The translations under genes and the position numbers were made by a program. Shown here piece after piece: positions 7,919 through 16,699 of a DNA stretch of 64,000 nt. The notes beneath the pieces are model-generated. The model saw nothing but the letters and a program-made list of their open reading frames with translations, searched no databases and was not told the DNA's origin. Source of the DNA: RHKX01 sp963745755 (GTDB lineage: Bacteria > Actinomycetota > Thermoleophilia > Solirubrobacterales > 70-9); contig CAVUYP010000001.1 in the NCBI GenBank assembly GCA_963745755.1, forward strand, positions 1,488,001 to 1,552,000, given 5' to 3'. Every line of letters begins with the position of its first letter. The stretch's first letter is position 1.

Positions 7919-10483
7919 TCACGATGCCGAAACCCCCGAACCGGCCTCGAGCCGGACGCCGCCACCGGCCACCCGGGGCGGCGAGACCACGCTCGGGGCC
8001 TCGAACATCACCGCCAGCGCGGCGGCGTCGTCGTCGAGCTCGCCGGTCGCGAACTCCGCCAGCTCGCGGTTGATCCGCCCGATCGCCTCGGCCGGATCCT
8101 CGACACCGCCCACGCACCGGCAGAGCCGCTCCTCCCCGAAGCGGCCGCTGTGCCCGCGTGCCTCGACGACGCCGTCGGTGTAGACGAGCAGCTTGTCGCC
8201 CGGGTCGAGGGCCAGCGTCTCGATCTCCCAGCCGGCGTCTTCGAAGGCGCCGAGGATCGGCCCGTCCGGGTTCACCTCGCGGGTCTCACGGCCGTGGATG
8301 ACCAGCGGCGGCGGATGCCCCGCGACGGCGACCCGCACCTCGCCCCGCGCCGGCTGGTCGAGGGTGAAAGCGGCGACGCTGCAGAGAGCGGCGCCGGGGC
8401 GGTGCAGCAACGCTTCGTTGAGGGCGGCGAGGGCCTGGCGCGGATCGCCGGTCAGCGAGCTGGCCGCGCGCAGCGTGTAGCGGGCCAGCGCCGTCAGCGA
8501 GGCCGCCCTGGCACCGTGGCCGGTGACGTCGCCGATCACAGCCATCCAGCCTCCCTCGATCCTGAGCAGGTCGTAGAAGTCACCGCCGGCGCGGTTTTCG
8601 GATCCGGCCGGGCTGTAGAGGGCGGCGAGCGACCAGCCGGGGATGCTCGGGATCGCCGACGGCCGCAGGCCGTTCTGCAGCGTCTCGGCGATCTCGCTGC
8701 GCTCGCTGGCGATCCGGGCATTCTCGACCGCCAGCGACACCCGCTCGGAGATCCGCAGCGCGACCCGCTGTTCGAGCGCCGTGAAGGCGCGCCGGTCGGC
8801 GCGATTGGCGAAGCCGATGAGACCGATCAGCTGGGTGCCGATCCGCAGCGGCTGCGCCATCACCGAGCCCAGCCCCAGCGCCTCGATGCCGGCGGCGAGA
8901 CCGGTCGCCGCCTCGGGCCACCCGGCCGGATCGGCCGCGGCGTAGACGACCGGCTCGCGGGATTCGAGCATCTCCGGAATGCCGGGGGCCTCGCGGTGCA
9001 GCGGATTGCGGCCGATCAGCTCGCGCAACCCCCGCTCGCGGGACGAATCGACGTCGGCGATCGCCGCCGGCGACAGCGTCCCGTCGGCGGCGGGCGTCAG
9101 CACCGCGCAGCAATCGGCCAGGCGCGGCGTCAGCAGGCGGACCAGCCGCTGCAACATCATCTCCGGGTCGGTCGAGGTGCTGAGCAGCTCCGCGGTGCTC
9201 GCGAACACCGACTGGGCGAACTCCGCGAACTTCATCTCCGAGACGTCCTCGAAGGCCGCGACCGTGTAGACCGGCCCGTTGCCGACCACCGGCATCTCCC
9301 GGGAGCGGATACGCAGCCAGGTCTCCTCGCCGTGACCGGCGTGGACCATGCGGACGATCTCGCCGCGCCGCAGGTCGGGAAGCTGCCAGGGAAGCATTCC
9401 GCGGCCGAGCCGCTCACCATCCTCGTCGTAGATGTCGAAGTCCATCTCGCCGGCTGCGGCATCGAGCAGCTCCTCGAGCGTCTCGCGGTCGGCAAGCGCG
9501 ATCGCGGCCCGGTTGGCGAACAGCAGCCGGCCGTCGCGCTCGGTGATCGTGACCGGCTCGTCGAGCACGTCCATGACCGTGTCCATCCGCATCTCGACGC
9601 TCTCGAGGTCGGAGAACAGGCCGGCGTTGTCGAGGGTCAGGGCGACCCGGTCGGCGAGCACCTCGATGAACTGCAGGTCGCCGTCGCCGCGGCGACGGCC
9701 CGACCCGGTCTGGACGAGGCTGAGGACGCCGATCCGGCGTCCCCGCGACTGCATCGCCACCGAAACGTAGGATCGGAGGCGGAGCGAACGGAGGAACTCG
9801 AGGTCCTCGTCGGAGCGCGCGAGCTGCTCGAGATCGCTCTCGCTGACGTGGGGGTTGACGATCGGGCCCTCGCCGCGGCCGCGGCCGAAGACGAGCTCGG
9901 CTGGAACCGAGGGCTCGCGCTCGAGCAGCCGGCGCTCGACCGTCTCCCGATCGGGGCCGGCGACCCGAACGGCAAGCCGTTCGACCCGGTCCCCGGAGAT
10001 CGCGTCGACCATGCAGATATCGGCCAGCTCCGGTACGGCGAGCCCGGTGATCCGCTCCAGCGTGCCCGCCAGCGACGGCTGCCCGACGGCGCCGGCCGCG
10101 ACCTCGTTGAGCAACTCGAGCCGGCGCGCCGTGCGGGAGCTGCGGTCGATCATGTAGGCCACGTAGTAGGACAGCATCGAGGCGCCGACGCCGAGTACGA
10201 ACCGGACCCAGAAACCGTTGCTGTCGTAGTTGTCGTTCCAGATGCCGCTGGTGGCGGAGATGAGCACGGCCAGCGCCGCGACGACGGCCGTGACCCGGGT
10301 GTCGCCGCTGAGCGCCGTCGTGAACGGGACCACCGCGAAGAACCCGGTGATGACGATGTCGGCGCGGGCGTCGAGCAGGGCCAGGCCCCCGAGCGCGATC
10401 AGAGCCGGAACCAGCCCGCTCCAGAGCGGGGAGTGGATCCGGAGCCTGCCGGCCCCGCCCGCAAATGTCGGGGTGTCTCCCAT
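7919..10483 (-). CDS. Membrane sensor phosphatase: GAF-PAS-GAF-PP2C (SpoIIE/RsbU/RsbP type)
   Basis: An 854-residue protein. The first 110 residues hold about four membrane helices. A GAF-like domain (about 120-300), a PAS-like domain (about 310-430, DVLDEPVTITERDGRLLFAN) and a second GAF (about 435-600) follow. The C-terminal PP2C/SpoIIE serine phosphatase (about 620-830) shows RAGGDFYDLL, GDVTGHGARAA, GHPPPLVI and YTDGVVEAR, with the metal-binding Asp residues. Such enzymes dephosphorylate the STAS antagonist, which then frees the sigma factor from its anti-sigma. The sensory part suggests control by a small ligand or the redox/energy state. The ATG at 10483 is chosen because upstream codons overlap the promoter region of the divergent STAS gene 65 bases away. 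Confidence 0.9.
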   Translation of the reverse strand: MGDTPTFAGGAGRLRIHSPLWSGLVPALIALGGLALLDARADIVITGFFAVVPFTTALSGDTRVTAVVAALAVLISATSGIWNDNYDSNGFWVRFVLGVGASMLSYYVAYMIDRSSRTARRLELLNEVAAGAVGQPSLAGTLERITGLAVPELADICMVDAISGDRVERLAVRVAGPDRETVERRLLEREPSVPAELVFGRGRGEGPIVNPHVSESDLEQLARSDEDLEFLRSLRLRSYVSVAMQSRGRRIGVLSLVQTGSGRRRGDGDLQFIEVLADRVALTLDNAGLFSDLESVEMRMDTVMDVLDEPVTITERDGRLLFANRAAIALADRETLEELLDAAAGEMDFDIYDEDGERLGRGMLPWQLPDLRRGEIVRMVHAGHGEETWLRIRSREMPVVGNGPVYTVAAFEDVSEMKFAEFAQSVFASTAELLSTSTDPEMMLQRLVRLLTPRLADCCAVLTPAADGTLSPAAIADVDSSRERGLRELIGRNPLHREAPGIPEMLESREPVVYAAADPAGWPEAATGLAAGIEALGLGSVMAQPLRIGTQLIGLIGFANRADRRAFTALEQRVALRISERVSLAVENARIASERSEIAETLQNGLRPSAIPSIPGWSLAALYSPAGSENRAGGDFYDLLRIEGGWMAVIGDVTGHGARAASLTALARYTLRAASSLTGDPRQALAALNEALLHRPGAALCSVAAFTLDQPARGEVRVAVAGHPPPLVIHGRETREVNPDGPILGAFEDAGWEIETLALDPGDKLLVYTDGVVEARGHSGRFGEERLCRCVGGVEDPAEAIGRINRELAEFATGELDDDAAALAVMFEAPSVVSPPRVAGGGVRLEAGSGVSAS

Positions 10484-10548
10484 GTCGCGACAGCGATTGT
10501 GCCGGGTCCCCGCGGACGAGGGGTTTGCCAGTAGGATCGAACAGCCTG

Positions 10549-10902
10549 ATGCCCAATCCCTTCGAGGCAAAGACGGAGGAGCTCGACGGCCCGGTTCGGA
10601 AGATCTCCGTCGTCGGAGAGCTCGACCTCGACACCGCTCCGGTGCTCGAGGCCGAGCTGCGCGCCGCCCGCGAGCCGGAGCGGACATCCGTGCTCATCGA
10701 CCTCTCCGATTGCGAGTTCATCGACTCCAGCGGCCTGGCGCTGATCATCCAGGCCTGGCGCGATCTCGAGCGAGAGGAGGGCGTCGGGCTGGCGATGTGC
10801 TGTGCCAAAGACCAGGTCGAGCGGCTGCTGCGGATCGCCGGCGCCTACGAGGCGATCTCGATCTACGACGGCCTCGACGAAGCGCTCGCGGCGCTGCGCT
10901 GA
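10549..10902 (+). CDS. STAS-domain anti-sigma factor antagonist (RsbV/SpoIIAA-like)
   Basis: A 117-residue single-domain protein. The motif DLSDCEFIDSSGLALII carries the conserved phosphorylatable Ser in DSSG, and the opening ISVVGELDLDTAP is the typical first strand and helix. When unphosphorylated it should bind the anti-sigma kinase (7059-7898) and release the sigma factor. Kinase and phosphatase are encoded just across the divergent promoter region. The ATG at 10549 is preceded only by a weak GGA-like sequence. TAGGAT at 10532-10537 could be a -10 box, which would leave a very short leader. The alpha/beta hydrolase gene follows after 28 bases and is probably cotranscribed. Confidence 0.93.
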   Translation: MPNPFEAKTEELDGPVRKISVVGELDLDTAPVLEAELRAAREPERTSVLIDLSDCEFIDSSGLALIIQAWRDLEREEGVGLAMCCAKDQVERLLRIAGAYEAISIYDGLDEALAALR

Positions 10903-10930
10903 CGACGCGGCGGCTGATCCCGGCGCAGTC

Positions 10931-11734
10931 GTGAGCCCCGACCGGACCATCGCCGGCGAGGCCGGAGCGATCGCCTACGCCTCGAGCGGCACCGGACCGC
11001 CGCTGATCCTGATCAACGGCTATGCGGCCACCGCGGCCGACTGGGACCCGACGTTCGTCGCTGCGCTCGGCGAGGCGGCCACGGTGATCCGCCCGGACAA
11101 CCGCGGAACCGGCGGCTCCGCGGCGGGCGCGGTCTCGATCGCGGCGATGGCCGCCGACGTGCTCGCCCTCGTCGACGGGCTCGGCATCGGCTCGATGGCG
11201 ATCGCCGGCTGGTCGATGGGGGGCTTCGTCGCCCAGCAGGTCGCGGCCATCGCGCCGGAGCGGGTCGACCGGCTCGTCCTGATCTCGACCGATCCGGGCG
11301 GTCCGGAGGCGATCCGCGCCACGGCGGAGGCTTGGCGAGCGCTAACCGACCATTCGGGCACGCACCGCGAGCAGGCCGCGCGGCTGCTGGCGCTGCTGTT
11401 CCCCTCCCCCGTCGCCGAGCGAATCGACGCCGACTTCGGCGATGACGTCGCAGCGGCGCGAGCACAGCTCGACACGGCCCTCCTCACCGCCCAGGAGGGC
11501 GCGATGGACGCCTGGCACGCCGAGCCCGCCGCCGAGCGCCTCGGCGCGATCGAGGTGCCGGCGCTGATCGCGGCCGGCAGCGCCGACGTCGTCATCCCGC
11601 CGGCGAATGCCGAGCTGCTGGCCGCTGCTCTCGCCGATTCCTGGCTCGCCCGGTTCCCGGGCTGCGGCCACGCTTTCATGGCCCAGGCACCGCGGCGGCT
11701 GGCGGCGCTGATCGCGGCGTTCCTGTCCGACTGA
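10931..11734 (+). CDS. Alpha/beta hydrolase, possibly RsbQ-like
   Basis: A 267-residue alpha/beta-hydrolase. The oxyanion region is LILINGYAATAADWD, the nucleophile elbow GWSMGGFVAQQ (Ser at about 95), the acid GSADVVIPP and the catalytic His GCGHAFMAQAP, so all three triad residues are present. There is no signal peptide, so it is cytoplasmic. Position after a STAS gene and beside a PAS/GAF-PP2C phosphatase recalls Bacillus RsbQ, a hydrolase needed to activate the PAS-PP2C phosphatase RsbP in energy stress. That parallel is an inference from context; the sequence alone says only hydrolase. The GTG at 10931 is used because the fold begins just after it. Confidence 0.85.
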   Translation: MSPDRTIAGEAGAIAYASSGTGPPLILINGYAATAADWDPTFVAALGEAATVIRPDNRGTGGSAAGAVSIAAMAADVLALVDGLGIGSMAIAGWSMGGFVAQQVAAIAPERVDRLVLISTDPGGPEAIRATAEAWRALTDHSGTHREQAARLLALLFPSPVAERIDADFGDDVAAARAQLDTALLTAQEGAMDAWHAEPAAERLGAIEVPALIAAGSADVVIPPANAELLAAALADSWLARFPGCGHAFMAQAPRRLAALIAAFLSD

Positions 11735-11822
11735 CACACCCAGTACTTGCTGTCGCGATAGCTGGTTCTGTGTGGCGCCCGATGGGGAGAGTGCCGCTGC
11801 CCCGGTCGCTCAGGCGCCCGGC

Positions 11823-12311
11823 TCAGGCAGAGGTGCCGAGCAGCTCCGTTGCCGCCTGCAGCCGGCAGCGCTCGAGCACCTCGAGCTGGGCGTTCGCACG
11901 GTCGATCAGCCGCTCGATGTCGGCCGCCTCGATCGCCTCGTAGCGATCGACGACGCTGCGCAGCGACAGCCACAGGCAGCGCTTGCCGGCGACGCCGAGC
12001 GTCAGCGTCTCCACCGCCATGAAGTCCCCGTGCGCGCGGTGGCCGCCGGCGGCGCCGCTGAACTTGACCCGGCTCCACTTCTCCGCCACCCAGCCGCCGA
12101 CCCGCTTCAGCGGGTTGCCCCTGACGCCGAGGGCGACGATCAGGCCGTCGAGCTCGCGGCGGTCCTGCTCGATCTCGGCCGCGATCGCGGCGATGATCTC
12201 GCCGCGCTCGGTGCCCGCGTTGCGATCGCGGATCTGGGCGGCCAGCCGGCTGCCGAGCGCCGCGCCGCTCATGTGGTCGTTGAGGTAGAGGTCCATCGGC
12301 CGGTCGGCCAT
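11823..12311 (-). CDS. Conserved hypothetical protein, all-helical
   Basis: A 162-residue soluble protein I cannot assign. It starts MADRPMDLYLNDHMSG and consists of long amphipathic helices (RDRNAGTERGEIIAAIAAEI, then AEIEQDRRELDGLIVALG). A central GNPLKRVGGWVAEK segment and a final helix follow. The spacing of acidic residues in the helices gives it a ferritin-like four-helix look, but no metal-binding pair of motifs is certain. It is divergent from the DUF72 relic and convergent with the alpha/beta hydrolase gene. The ATG at 12311 is supported by an upstream AGGAGC. Confidence 0.75.
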   Translation of the reverse strand: MADRPMDLYLNDHMSGAALGSRLAAQIRDRNAGTERGEIIAAIAAEIEQDRRELDGLIVALGVRGNPLKRVGGWVAEKWSRVKFSGAAGGHRAHGDFMAVETLTLGVAGKRCLWLSLRSVVDRYEAIEAADIERLIDRANAQLEVLERCRLQAATELLGTSA

Positions 12312-12388
12312 CTGCTCGGTGCTCCTTGATCGTGGGGCCCACTCGCGGGCCTGACCCCCGCGGTCTACCCGCCTGCGGCGCCGCTAAG

Positions 12389-12641
12389 CGCCGCCGCCGG
12401 CTGCTCGAGCCGCTCCGGGCCGACGGCAAGCTCGGGCCGATCCTCTGGCAGCTCCCCGGCAACTTCCGGCGTGACGACGCCCGGCTCGAGGCCGCCCTCG
12501 AGGCGCTGCCGCCGGGGCCGCCGGTTCGCCGCCCGGCGACGACGCACCGAGGTCTTCGCCCACTTCAACCACGACCGGCAGGCCTTCGTCCCGCGCAACG
12601 CCCTGAAGCTGCGCCGACCCGGCCCCCGCACCCGCGACTAC
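12389..12641 (+). pseudogene. DUF72-family gene relic with internal deletion
   Basis: Two pieces of a DUF72 protein lie in different frames. The first (about 12389-12515) reads DGKLGPILWQLPGNFRRD followed by ALEALPPG, the typical middle of the family. The second (about 12537-12641) reads VFAHFNHDRQAFVPRNALKL, the typical C-terminus. Roughly 80-100 residues between them, and the whole N-terminal part, are missing, and the frame shifts between the pieces. The second piece is in frame with the following radical SAM gene, which makes that gene look longer than it is. Confidence 0.7.
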
Positions 12642-12668
12642 GTCGTCGGCCTATGCGAACATGCGTTC

Positions 12669-13685
12669 GTGCGGTGGGACAACCTGAAGACGGGCGCGGA
12701 GCGGCCGGCGACGCTGCCGGGGCTCGACGTCGCGCCGGTGACCCGGACATTCGACGCACCGGAGGCCGTCGGGATCAGCTTCCACGAGGTCGAGGCACGG
12801 TCGGCGATCAACGAGGTCGGGCCGATGAGCTACGTCGACTTCCGGTTCACGATCAACCCGTACCGCGGCTGCAGCCACGCCTGCACCTATTGCTTCGCCC
12901 GCCCCACCCACGGCTATCTCGACCTCAACGCCCGCGAGGACTTCGAGCGCGAGATCGTCGTCAAGGTGAACCTGCCCGAGGTGCTGCGGGCCGAACTCCG
13001 CCGCCCCTCCTGGCAGGGCGAGCTGATCGCGCTCGGCACCAACACCGACCCCTACCAGTGGGTCGAGGGCCGCTACCGGATCACCCGCGGCATCTGGGAG
13101 CAGCTGCTCGAGGCGCGCAACCCGGCCTCGATCCTGACCAAGTCGCCGCTGCTGCTCCGCGATCTCGACCTCTTCCGGGCTCTCGCCGACCGGGCCGGCT
13201 TTGCGGCGAGCCTGTCGATCCCGACCCTCGACGAGAAGACCTGGCGGGCCAGCGAGCCGGCGACGCCGAATCCGCGCAAGCGGATCGAGGCCGTGGCGGC
13301 GCTGCGCGAGGCCGGTATCGAGGCCGGGGTTCTGATCGCGCCGTTGATGCCCGGGATCAACGACTCGCCGAGGCAGGTCAACGAGATCCTCGAGCTCTGC
13401 GGCGAGGCGGGCGCCAGCAGCGTCACCGGGATCGCCCTGCATTTGCGCGGCGAGGTCCGTGAGATCTTCCTCGACTGGCTGCGCCAGTACCGGCCCGACC
13501 TGCTGCCGCGTTACGAGGAGCTCTATGCCGGCGGCGGCAGCATGGAGGTCTCCGAGCGGCGCCGGATCAGCGCACTCGTAAACCGCGATCGCCGCACCCG
13601 GACGCGGCCGCGCCGGCCCGGCGGCGAGATCGCGGAGGAGCCGGCGACCGGGCGACCGGGCGCGGCCGCGCAGAGGCTGTTCTGA
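12669..13685 (+). CDS. Radical SAM protein, Rv2578c family
   Basis: A 338-residue radical SAM enzyme. The iron-sulfur motif CSHACTYC sits in NPYRGCSHACTYCFARPTH. Following blocks (EIVVKVNLPEVLRAEL, GTNTDPYQWVEGRYRITRGI, SILTKSPLLLRDLDL, GVLIAPLMPGINDSP) match the actinobacterial Rv2578c group of spore-photoproduct-lyase-like proteins, whose reaction is not known to me. The open frame extends upstream to 12471, but that part is DUF72-derived. The family start VRWDN corresponds to the GTG at 12669, so that start is chosen. The stop abuts the stop of the convergent sugar transferase at 13686. Confidence 0.88.
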   Translation: MRWDNLKTGAERPATLPGLDVAPVTRTFDAPEAVGISFHEVEARSAINEVGPMSYVDFRFTINPYRGCSHACTYCFARPTHGYLDLNAREDFEREIVVKVNLPEVLRAELRRPSWQGELIALGTNTDPYQWVEGRYRITRGIWEQLLEARNPASILTKSPLLLRDLDLFRALADRAGFAASLSIPTLDEKTWRASEPATPNPRKRIEAVAALREAGIEAGVLIAPLMPGINDSPRQVNEILELCGEAGASSVTGIALHLRGEVREIFLDWLRQYRPDLLPRYEELYAGGGSMEVSERRRISALVNRDRRTRTRPRRPGGEIAEEPATGRPGAAAQRLF

Positions 13686-15212
13686 TCAGGCCGGCGACGC
13701 GACCGCCGGCTCCGAATCAGCGGAGCGGTGGCCGGCGGCGTCGGCGCTGACGTCGATGCCGAGGTTGCTCCCGAACAGCAGCTGGCTGGCCGGGGCGTGA
13801 AGCGGGCGATGCGAGTCGAGCCCGGCGATCACGAGCGTCTCGACGACGATCATCACGTTGACGAGCCGCGAGCGTCGCTTCAGGTAGTAGAGGTCGTGGG
13901 AGAGCTTCCAGGCCGTACCCAGGGTCGAGCCCGCGTAGCCGCAGCGGACCTGGGCCCAGCCGGTGACGCCGGGCTTGATCAGGTGGCGGCGCCGGTAGTT
14001 GGGAAGCACCCGCTCCAGCTCGGCGACCATCTCGGGGCGCTCCGGCCGCGGACCGACGAACGTCATCTCGCCGCGCAGGACGTTGACGAGCTGGGGCAGC
14101 TCGTCGAGGTGGAGGCGGCGGAGGACGCGGCCGGCCCGGGTGACCCGGGGATCGGCAGCGACCGACCACTGGGCCCCCTCGCGTTCGGAGTCGGGGCTCA
14201 TCGTCCGCAGCTTCAGCAGCTCGAACTCACGGCCGTCCTCGCCGATCCGGGTCTGGCGATAGAAGACGGGACCGCCGTCGCTGAGCTTGACCGCGAGGGC
14301 CGAGATCAGCAGCAGCGGGCTGAGCAGGACCAGCAGCGGGATCGCCTCGGCGACCTCGAGGATCCGGTCGGTCACCGGTCGTGTCGTGTTGAACTGGGGA
14401 TGCATCAGGTAGAGGAACCAGCGGGAGTCGATCGCGCCAAGCGGAACGTGCCCGAAGAGATCCTCGTAGAGCTGATCGGCTCCGATCGTTCGCACCGGCA
14501 GGTCGAGCAGCGATTCGAGCCCGCCGCCGCTCGGTCGCACCGACTCCTCGCCGAGCGGTCCGGCGACGCGGACGACGAGGTCGATCCGCTCGGCGAGGAC
14601 GACGTCGCGAAGCCGGGCCGCGCCGGCCTCGTCGATCCAGCCGACCACCTCGGCGAAGGCGATCCCGGTCTCGCGCAACTCGCCCTCGAGGGCGACGGCG
14701 AACTCAGCGGCGCCGAGCGTGGCAATCCGGACCGGGCGCCGGCGCAGCCACGACGGATAGACAGCCTCGATGGCGAGGGCGACCGCCGCCGCGGCGATGC
14801 CGGCGGTCAAGGCCTCCGCGGCGCTCACCGAGAACGACTGCGGCCCGAGCGCGTCGGCGAGGACGAAGATCCCGCATCCGAATACCGGGGGAATCAGCGC
14901 CAGCAGCGTTCGCGTCGCCGGCATCAGGTGCAGCGGCATCGGGAATCGGCGCAGCGGCACCGCGATCAGGCCGACGATCGCGCCGAGCAGCAGGCCCGCG
15001 CCGGGCCCGCCGGCGATCGACCCGGCGATCAGGGCCGCGAGGGCCGGCAGCAGCTCGCGCGCCCGTTCGAACGCCGCTCGCCGCTCGAGCGACTCGGGAA
15101 CCCGGTCCTCGCTGAGGCCGAGCGGCGGCGGCGGCGCGGCGGCGGCGGTGGTGGTGGGGGCGCCGAGGCGAAGGCACTCGCGCCGATCGATCTGGTCAGT
15201 CGGAGTCGCCAC
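13686..15212 (-). CDS. Polyprenyl-phosphate glycosylphosphotransferase (exopolysaccharide initiation)
   Basis: About 508 residues. The N-terminal part has four to five membrane helices followed by a Rossmann-like domain (about 150-260). The C-terminal bacterial sugar-transferase domain (about 285-475) has a membrane re-entrant helix, KLSDGGPVFYRQTRIGEDG, FELLKLRTM, HLDELPQLVNVLRGEM, FVGPRPERPE and KPGVTGWAQVRCGY. These enzymes move a sugar-1-phosphate from a nucleotide sugar to undecaprenyl phosphate, the first step of capsule or exopolysaccharide assembly. No other polysaccharide genes lie beside it here. Start: the GTG at 15212 has GAGGG before it, whereas the upstream ATG at 15299 has no ribosome site. 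Confidence 0.9.
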   Translation of the reverse strand: MATPTDQIDRRECLRLGAPTTTAAAAPPPPLGLSEDRVPESLERRAAFERARELLPALAALIAGSIAGGPGAGLLLGAIVGLIAVPLRRFPMPLHLMPATRTLLALIPPVFGCGIFVLADALGPQSFSVSAAEALTAGIAAAAVALAIEAVYPSWLRRRPVRIATLGAAEFAVALEGELRETGIAFAEVVGWIDEAGAARLRDVVLAERIDLVVRVAGPLGEESVRPSGGGLESLLDLPVRTIGADQLYEDLFGHVPLGAIDSRWFLYLMHPQFNTTRPVTDRILEVAEAIPLLVLLSPLLLISALAVKLSDGGPVFYRQTRIGEDGREFELLKLRTMSPDSEREGAQWSVAADPRVTRAGRVLRRLHLDELPQLVNVLRGEMTFVGPRPERPEMVAELERVLPNYRRRHLIKPGVTGWAQVRCGYAGSTLGTAWKLSHDLYYLKRRSRLVNVMIVVETLVIAGLDSHRPLHAPASQLLFGSNLGIDVSADAAGHRSADSEPAVASPA

Positions 15213-15323
15213 CCGCGGCACCCTCGCACACCCGACAGCGGCGGCGCGATTGCCGGTCACCCGGTCGGGTACCACGGTCCCGATGCCGCAAACGACCATG
15301 GCCGCGACCGCCTGGCCGGCGAA

Positions 15324-16076
15324 TCAGGCGCCGGGAGCTTCGGCGCGGCGATCGACCTCGATCTCGGAGAGCGCCAGCGCGACGAGCGTCGGCCCCGGCA
15401 GCGGCCGCCCGCCCGGGCCGACGGGCCGGACCCAACGCCGGGTCGGGATCAGCAGGCCGCCGACCTCGCGGTGGTCGGCGCACATGTGCGCGGCGCGGGC
15501 CCAGCGGCCGACGACGTCGGCGACGTAGTCATGCCGGCGCAACCGCAGACGCTCGTCGTAGAGGAAGCTCTGGCGGCGGCTGTGGGTGTCTAGCCCGGCC
15601 GGGAAGGTCACGTCGAGGCGGCGCCAGAGCTCACCGCCGCTGCGCAGCGGCTCGCCCTCCTCGACGGCGACGTCGGCTCGGGTCAGAAGCAGCGGGTGGT
15701 TGAGGTAGTTCCACCACGCGTAGCCGGCGAAGTAGGCGGAATCGAGCGCATCCCAGCGGAGGTTGCGCCGCAGCCCCGGCCGGCCGAAGAAGCAGGCCCG
15801 CGGATCGTCGCGGGATTCGATCGTCACGCCCGCTTCGGTCTCGATCCGGACCGCGCCGTCGTCGAAGACCCCGTGCCGCCCCGGCCCCGGGAACGGCTCC
15901 GCCGAGGCATACGGCCTGCCGATCGAGACGGCGAGCCGGCAATCGGCGAACCGATTGCCGGGGACCCGGGTGCGGATCAGCAGACCCCCCGAGCGCACCC
16001 GCCCGCGGATCGCGGCGGTGCGCCGCCAGGCATCGAGGCCTCCGTGGGATTCGACGATCTCATCGAGCAGCGCCAT
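15324..16076 (-). CDS. Conserved hypothetical protein (lipoprotein-sorting-like fold?)
   Basis: A 250-residue protein without a signal peptide. The N-terminus DEIVESHGGLDAWRRTAA resembles the opening of beta-rich proteins related to outer-membrane-lipoprotein-sorting folds. It continues with alternating strands and the Trp/Tyr-rich segment YFAGYAWWNYLNHPLLLT near residue 110. The protein has an enzyme-like size, but no catalytic motif is recognisable. It is divergent from the LigD-phosphoesterase gene with only 23 bases between starts, so the promoters must overlap. The ATG at 16076 is used. Confidence 0.75.
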   Translation of the reverse strand: MALLDEIVESHGGLDAWRRTAAIRGRVRSGGLLIRTRVPGNRFADCRLAVSIGRPYASAEPFPGPGRHGVFDDGAVRIETEAGVTIESRDDPRACFFGRPGLRRNLRWDALDSAYFAGYAWWNYLNHPLLLTRADVAVEEGEPLRSGGELWRRLDVTFPAGLDTHSRRQSFLYDERLRLRRHDYVADVVGRWARAAHMCADHREVGGLLIPTRRWVRPVGPGGRPLPGPTLVALALSEIEVDRRAEAPGA

Positions 16077-16099
16077 CGCTTTCCGGAAGACTGTCGCAG

Positions 16100-16699
16100 A
16101 TGAGCGATCGGCTGCAGCGCTACCGAGACAAGCGCAGGGGCGACAGCGGCGAGCCGGCGGGGAACGTCGGCGGCGCAGCCGCGGAGCGCGGCGGCAAGAA
16201 TTCGCCGCGGTTCGTGATCCAAAAGCATGCCGCCCGCAGCCTCCACTACGACCTCCGGCTCGAGGTCGACGGGACCCTGCGCTCGTGGGCGGTGCCGAAG
16301 GGTCCGTCCACCGATCCGCGCGAGAGGCGCCTGGCGGTCGAGGTCGAGGACCATCCGCTCGAGTACGCGGACTTCGAGGGGAGGATCGGCAGCGGCAACT
16401 ACGGCGCCGGGGCGGTGATCATCTGGGACGAGGGGACCTACCGGAACCTCGATGACTCGCGGGACATGGCGGCGGCGATCGAGGCCGGCCACGCGAAGTT
16501 CTGGCTCGACGGCGCCAAGCTGCGGGGCGGCTGGACCCTGCAGCGAACCGGCCGCGGCGACAAGCCGCAATGGTTACTGATCAAACGCCGCGACGAGGCT
16601 GCCGACGCCCGACGTAACCCGGAGAGCACCGAGCCGGAGTCGGTCCGCAGCGGCCGGACCGTCGAGGCGATCGGCGAGGAAGCGGAGGGCGACGGTTGA
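16100..16699 (+). CDS. ligD (PE): LigD-type 3'-phosphoesterase domain protein
   Basis: A 199-residue stand-alone 3'-phosphoesterase domain. FVIQKHAARSLHYDLRLE carries the conserved His and Asp of the manganese-dependent active site. WAVPKGPSTDPRERRLAVEV, VEDHPLEYADFEG and GNYGAGAVIIWDEG complete the domain, and LRGGWTLQRTG and KPQWLLIKRRD end it. In multidomain LigD it trims 3' ends during non-homologous end joining, removing 3' phosphates or ribonucleotides. Here it is the first gene of a three-gene operon that splits LigD into separate proteins; its stop overlaps the TTG start of the ligase gene. Confidence 0.92.
   Translation: MSDRLQRYRDKRRGDSGEPAGNVGGAAAERGGKNSPRFVIQKHAARSLHYDLRLEVDGTLRSWAVPKGPSTDPRERRLAVEVEDHPLEYADFEGRIGSGNYGAGAVIIWDEGTYRNLDDSRDMAAAIEAGHAKFWLDGAKLRGGWTLQRTGRGDKPQWLLIKRRDEAADARRNPESTEPESVRSGRTVEAIGEEAEGDG

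Noticed and set aside
7868..10534. 888-codon plus-strand open frame
   Set aside because: It lies opposite the GAF-PAS-PP2C phosphatase. Its translation is Arg/Asp/Pro-rich without domains, while the minus strand shows complete motifs.
12471..12668. N-terminal extension of the radical SAM protein
   Set aside because: The extension matches the C-terminus of DUF72 proteins, and homologs of the radical SAM family begin at VRWDN.
13728..15593. 621-codon plus-strand open frame
   Set aside because: It is antisense to the sugar transferase and has no recognisable domain.
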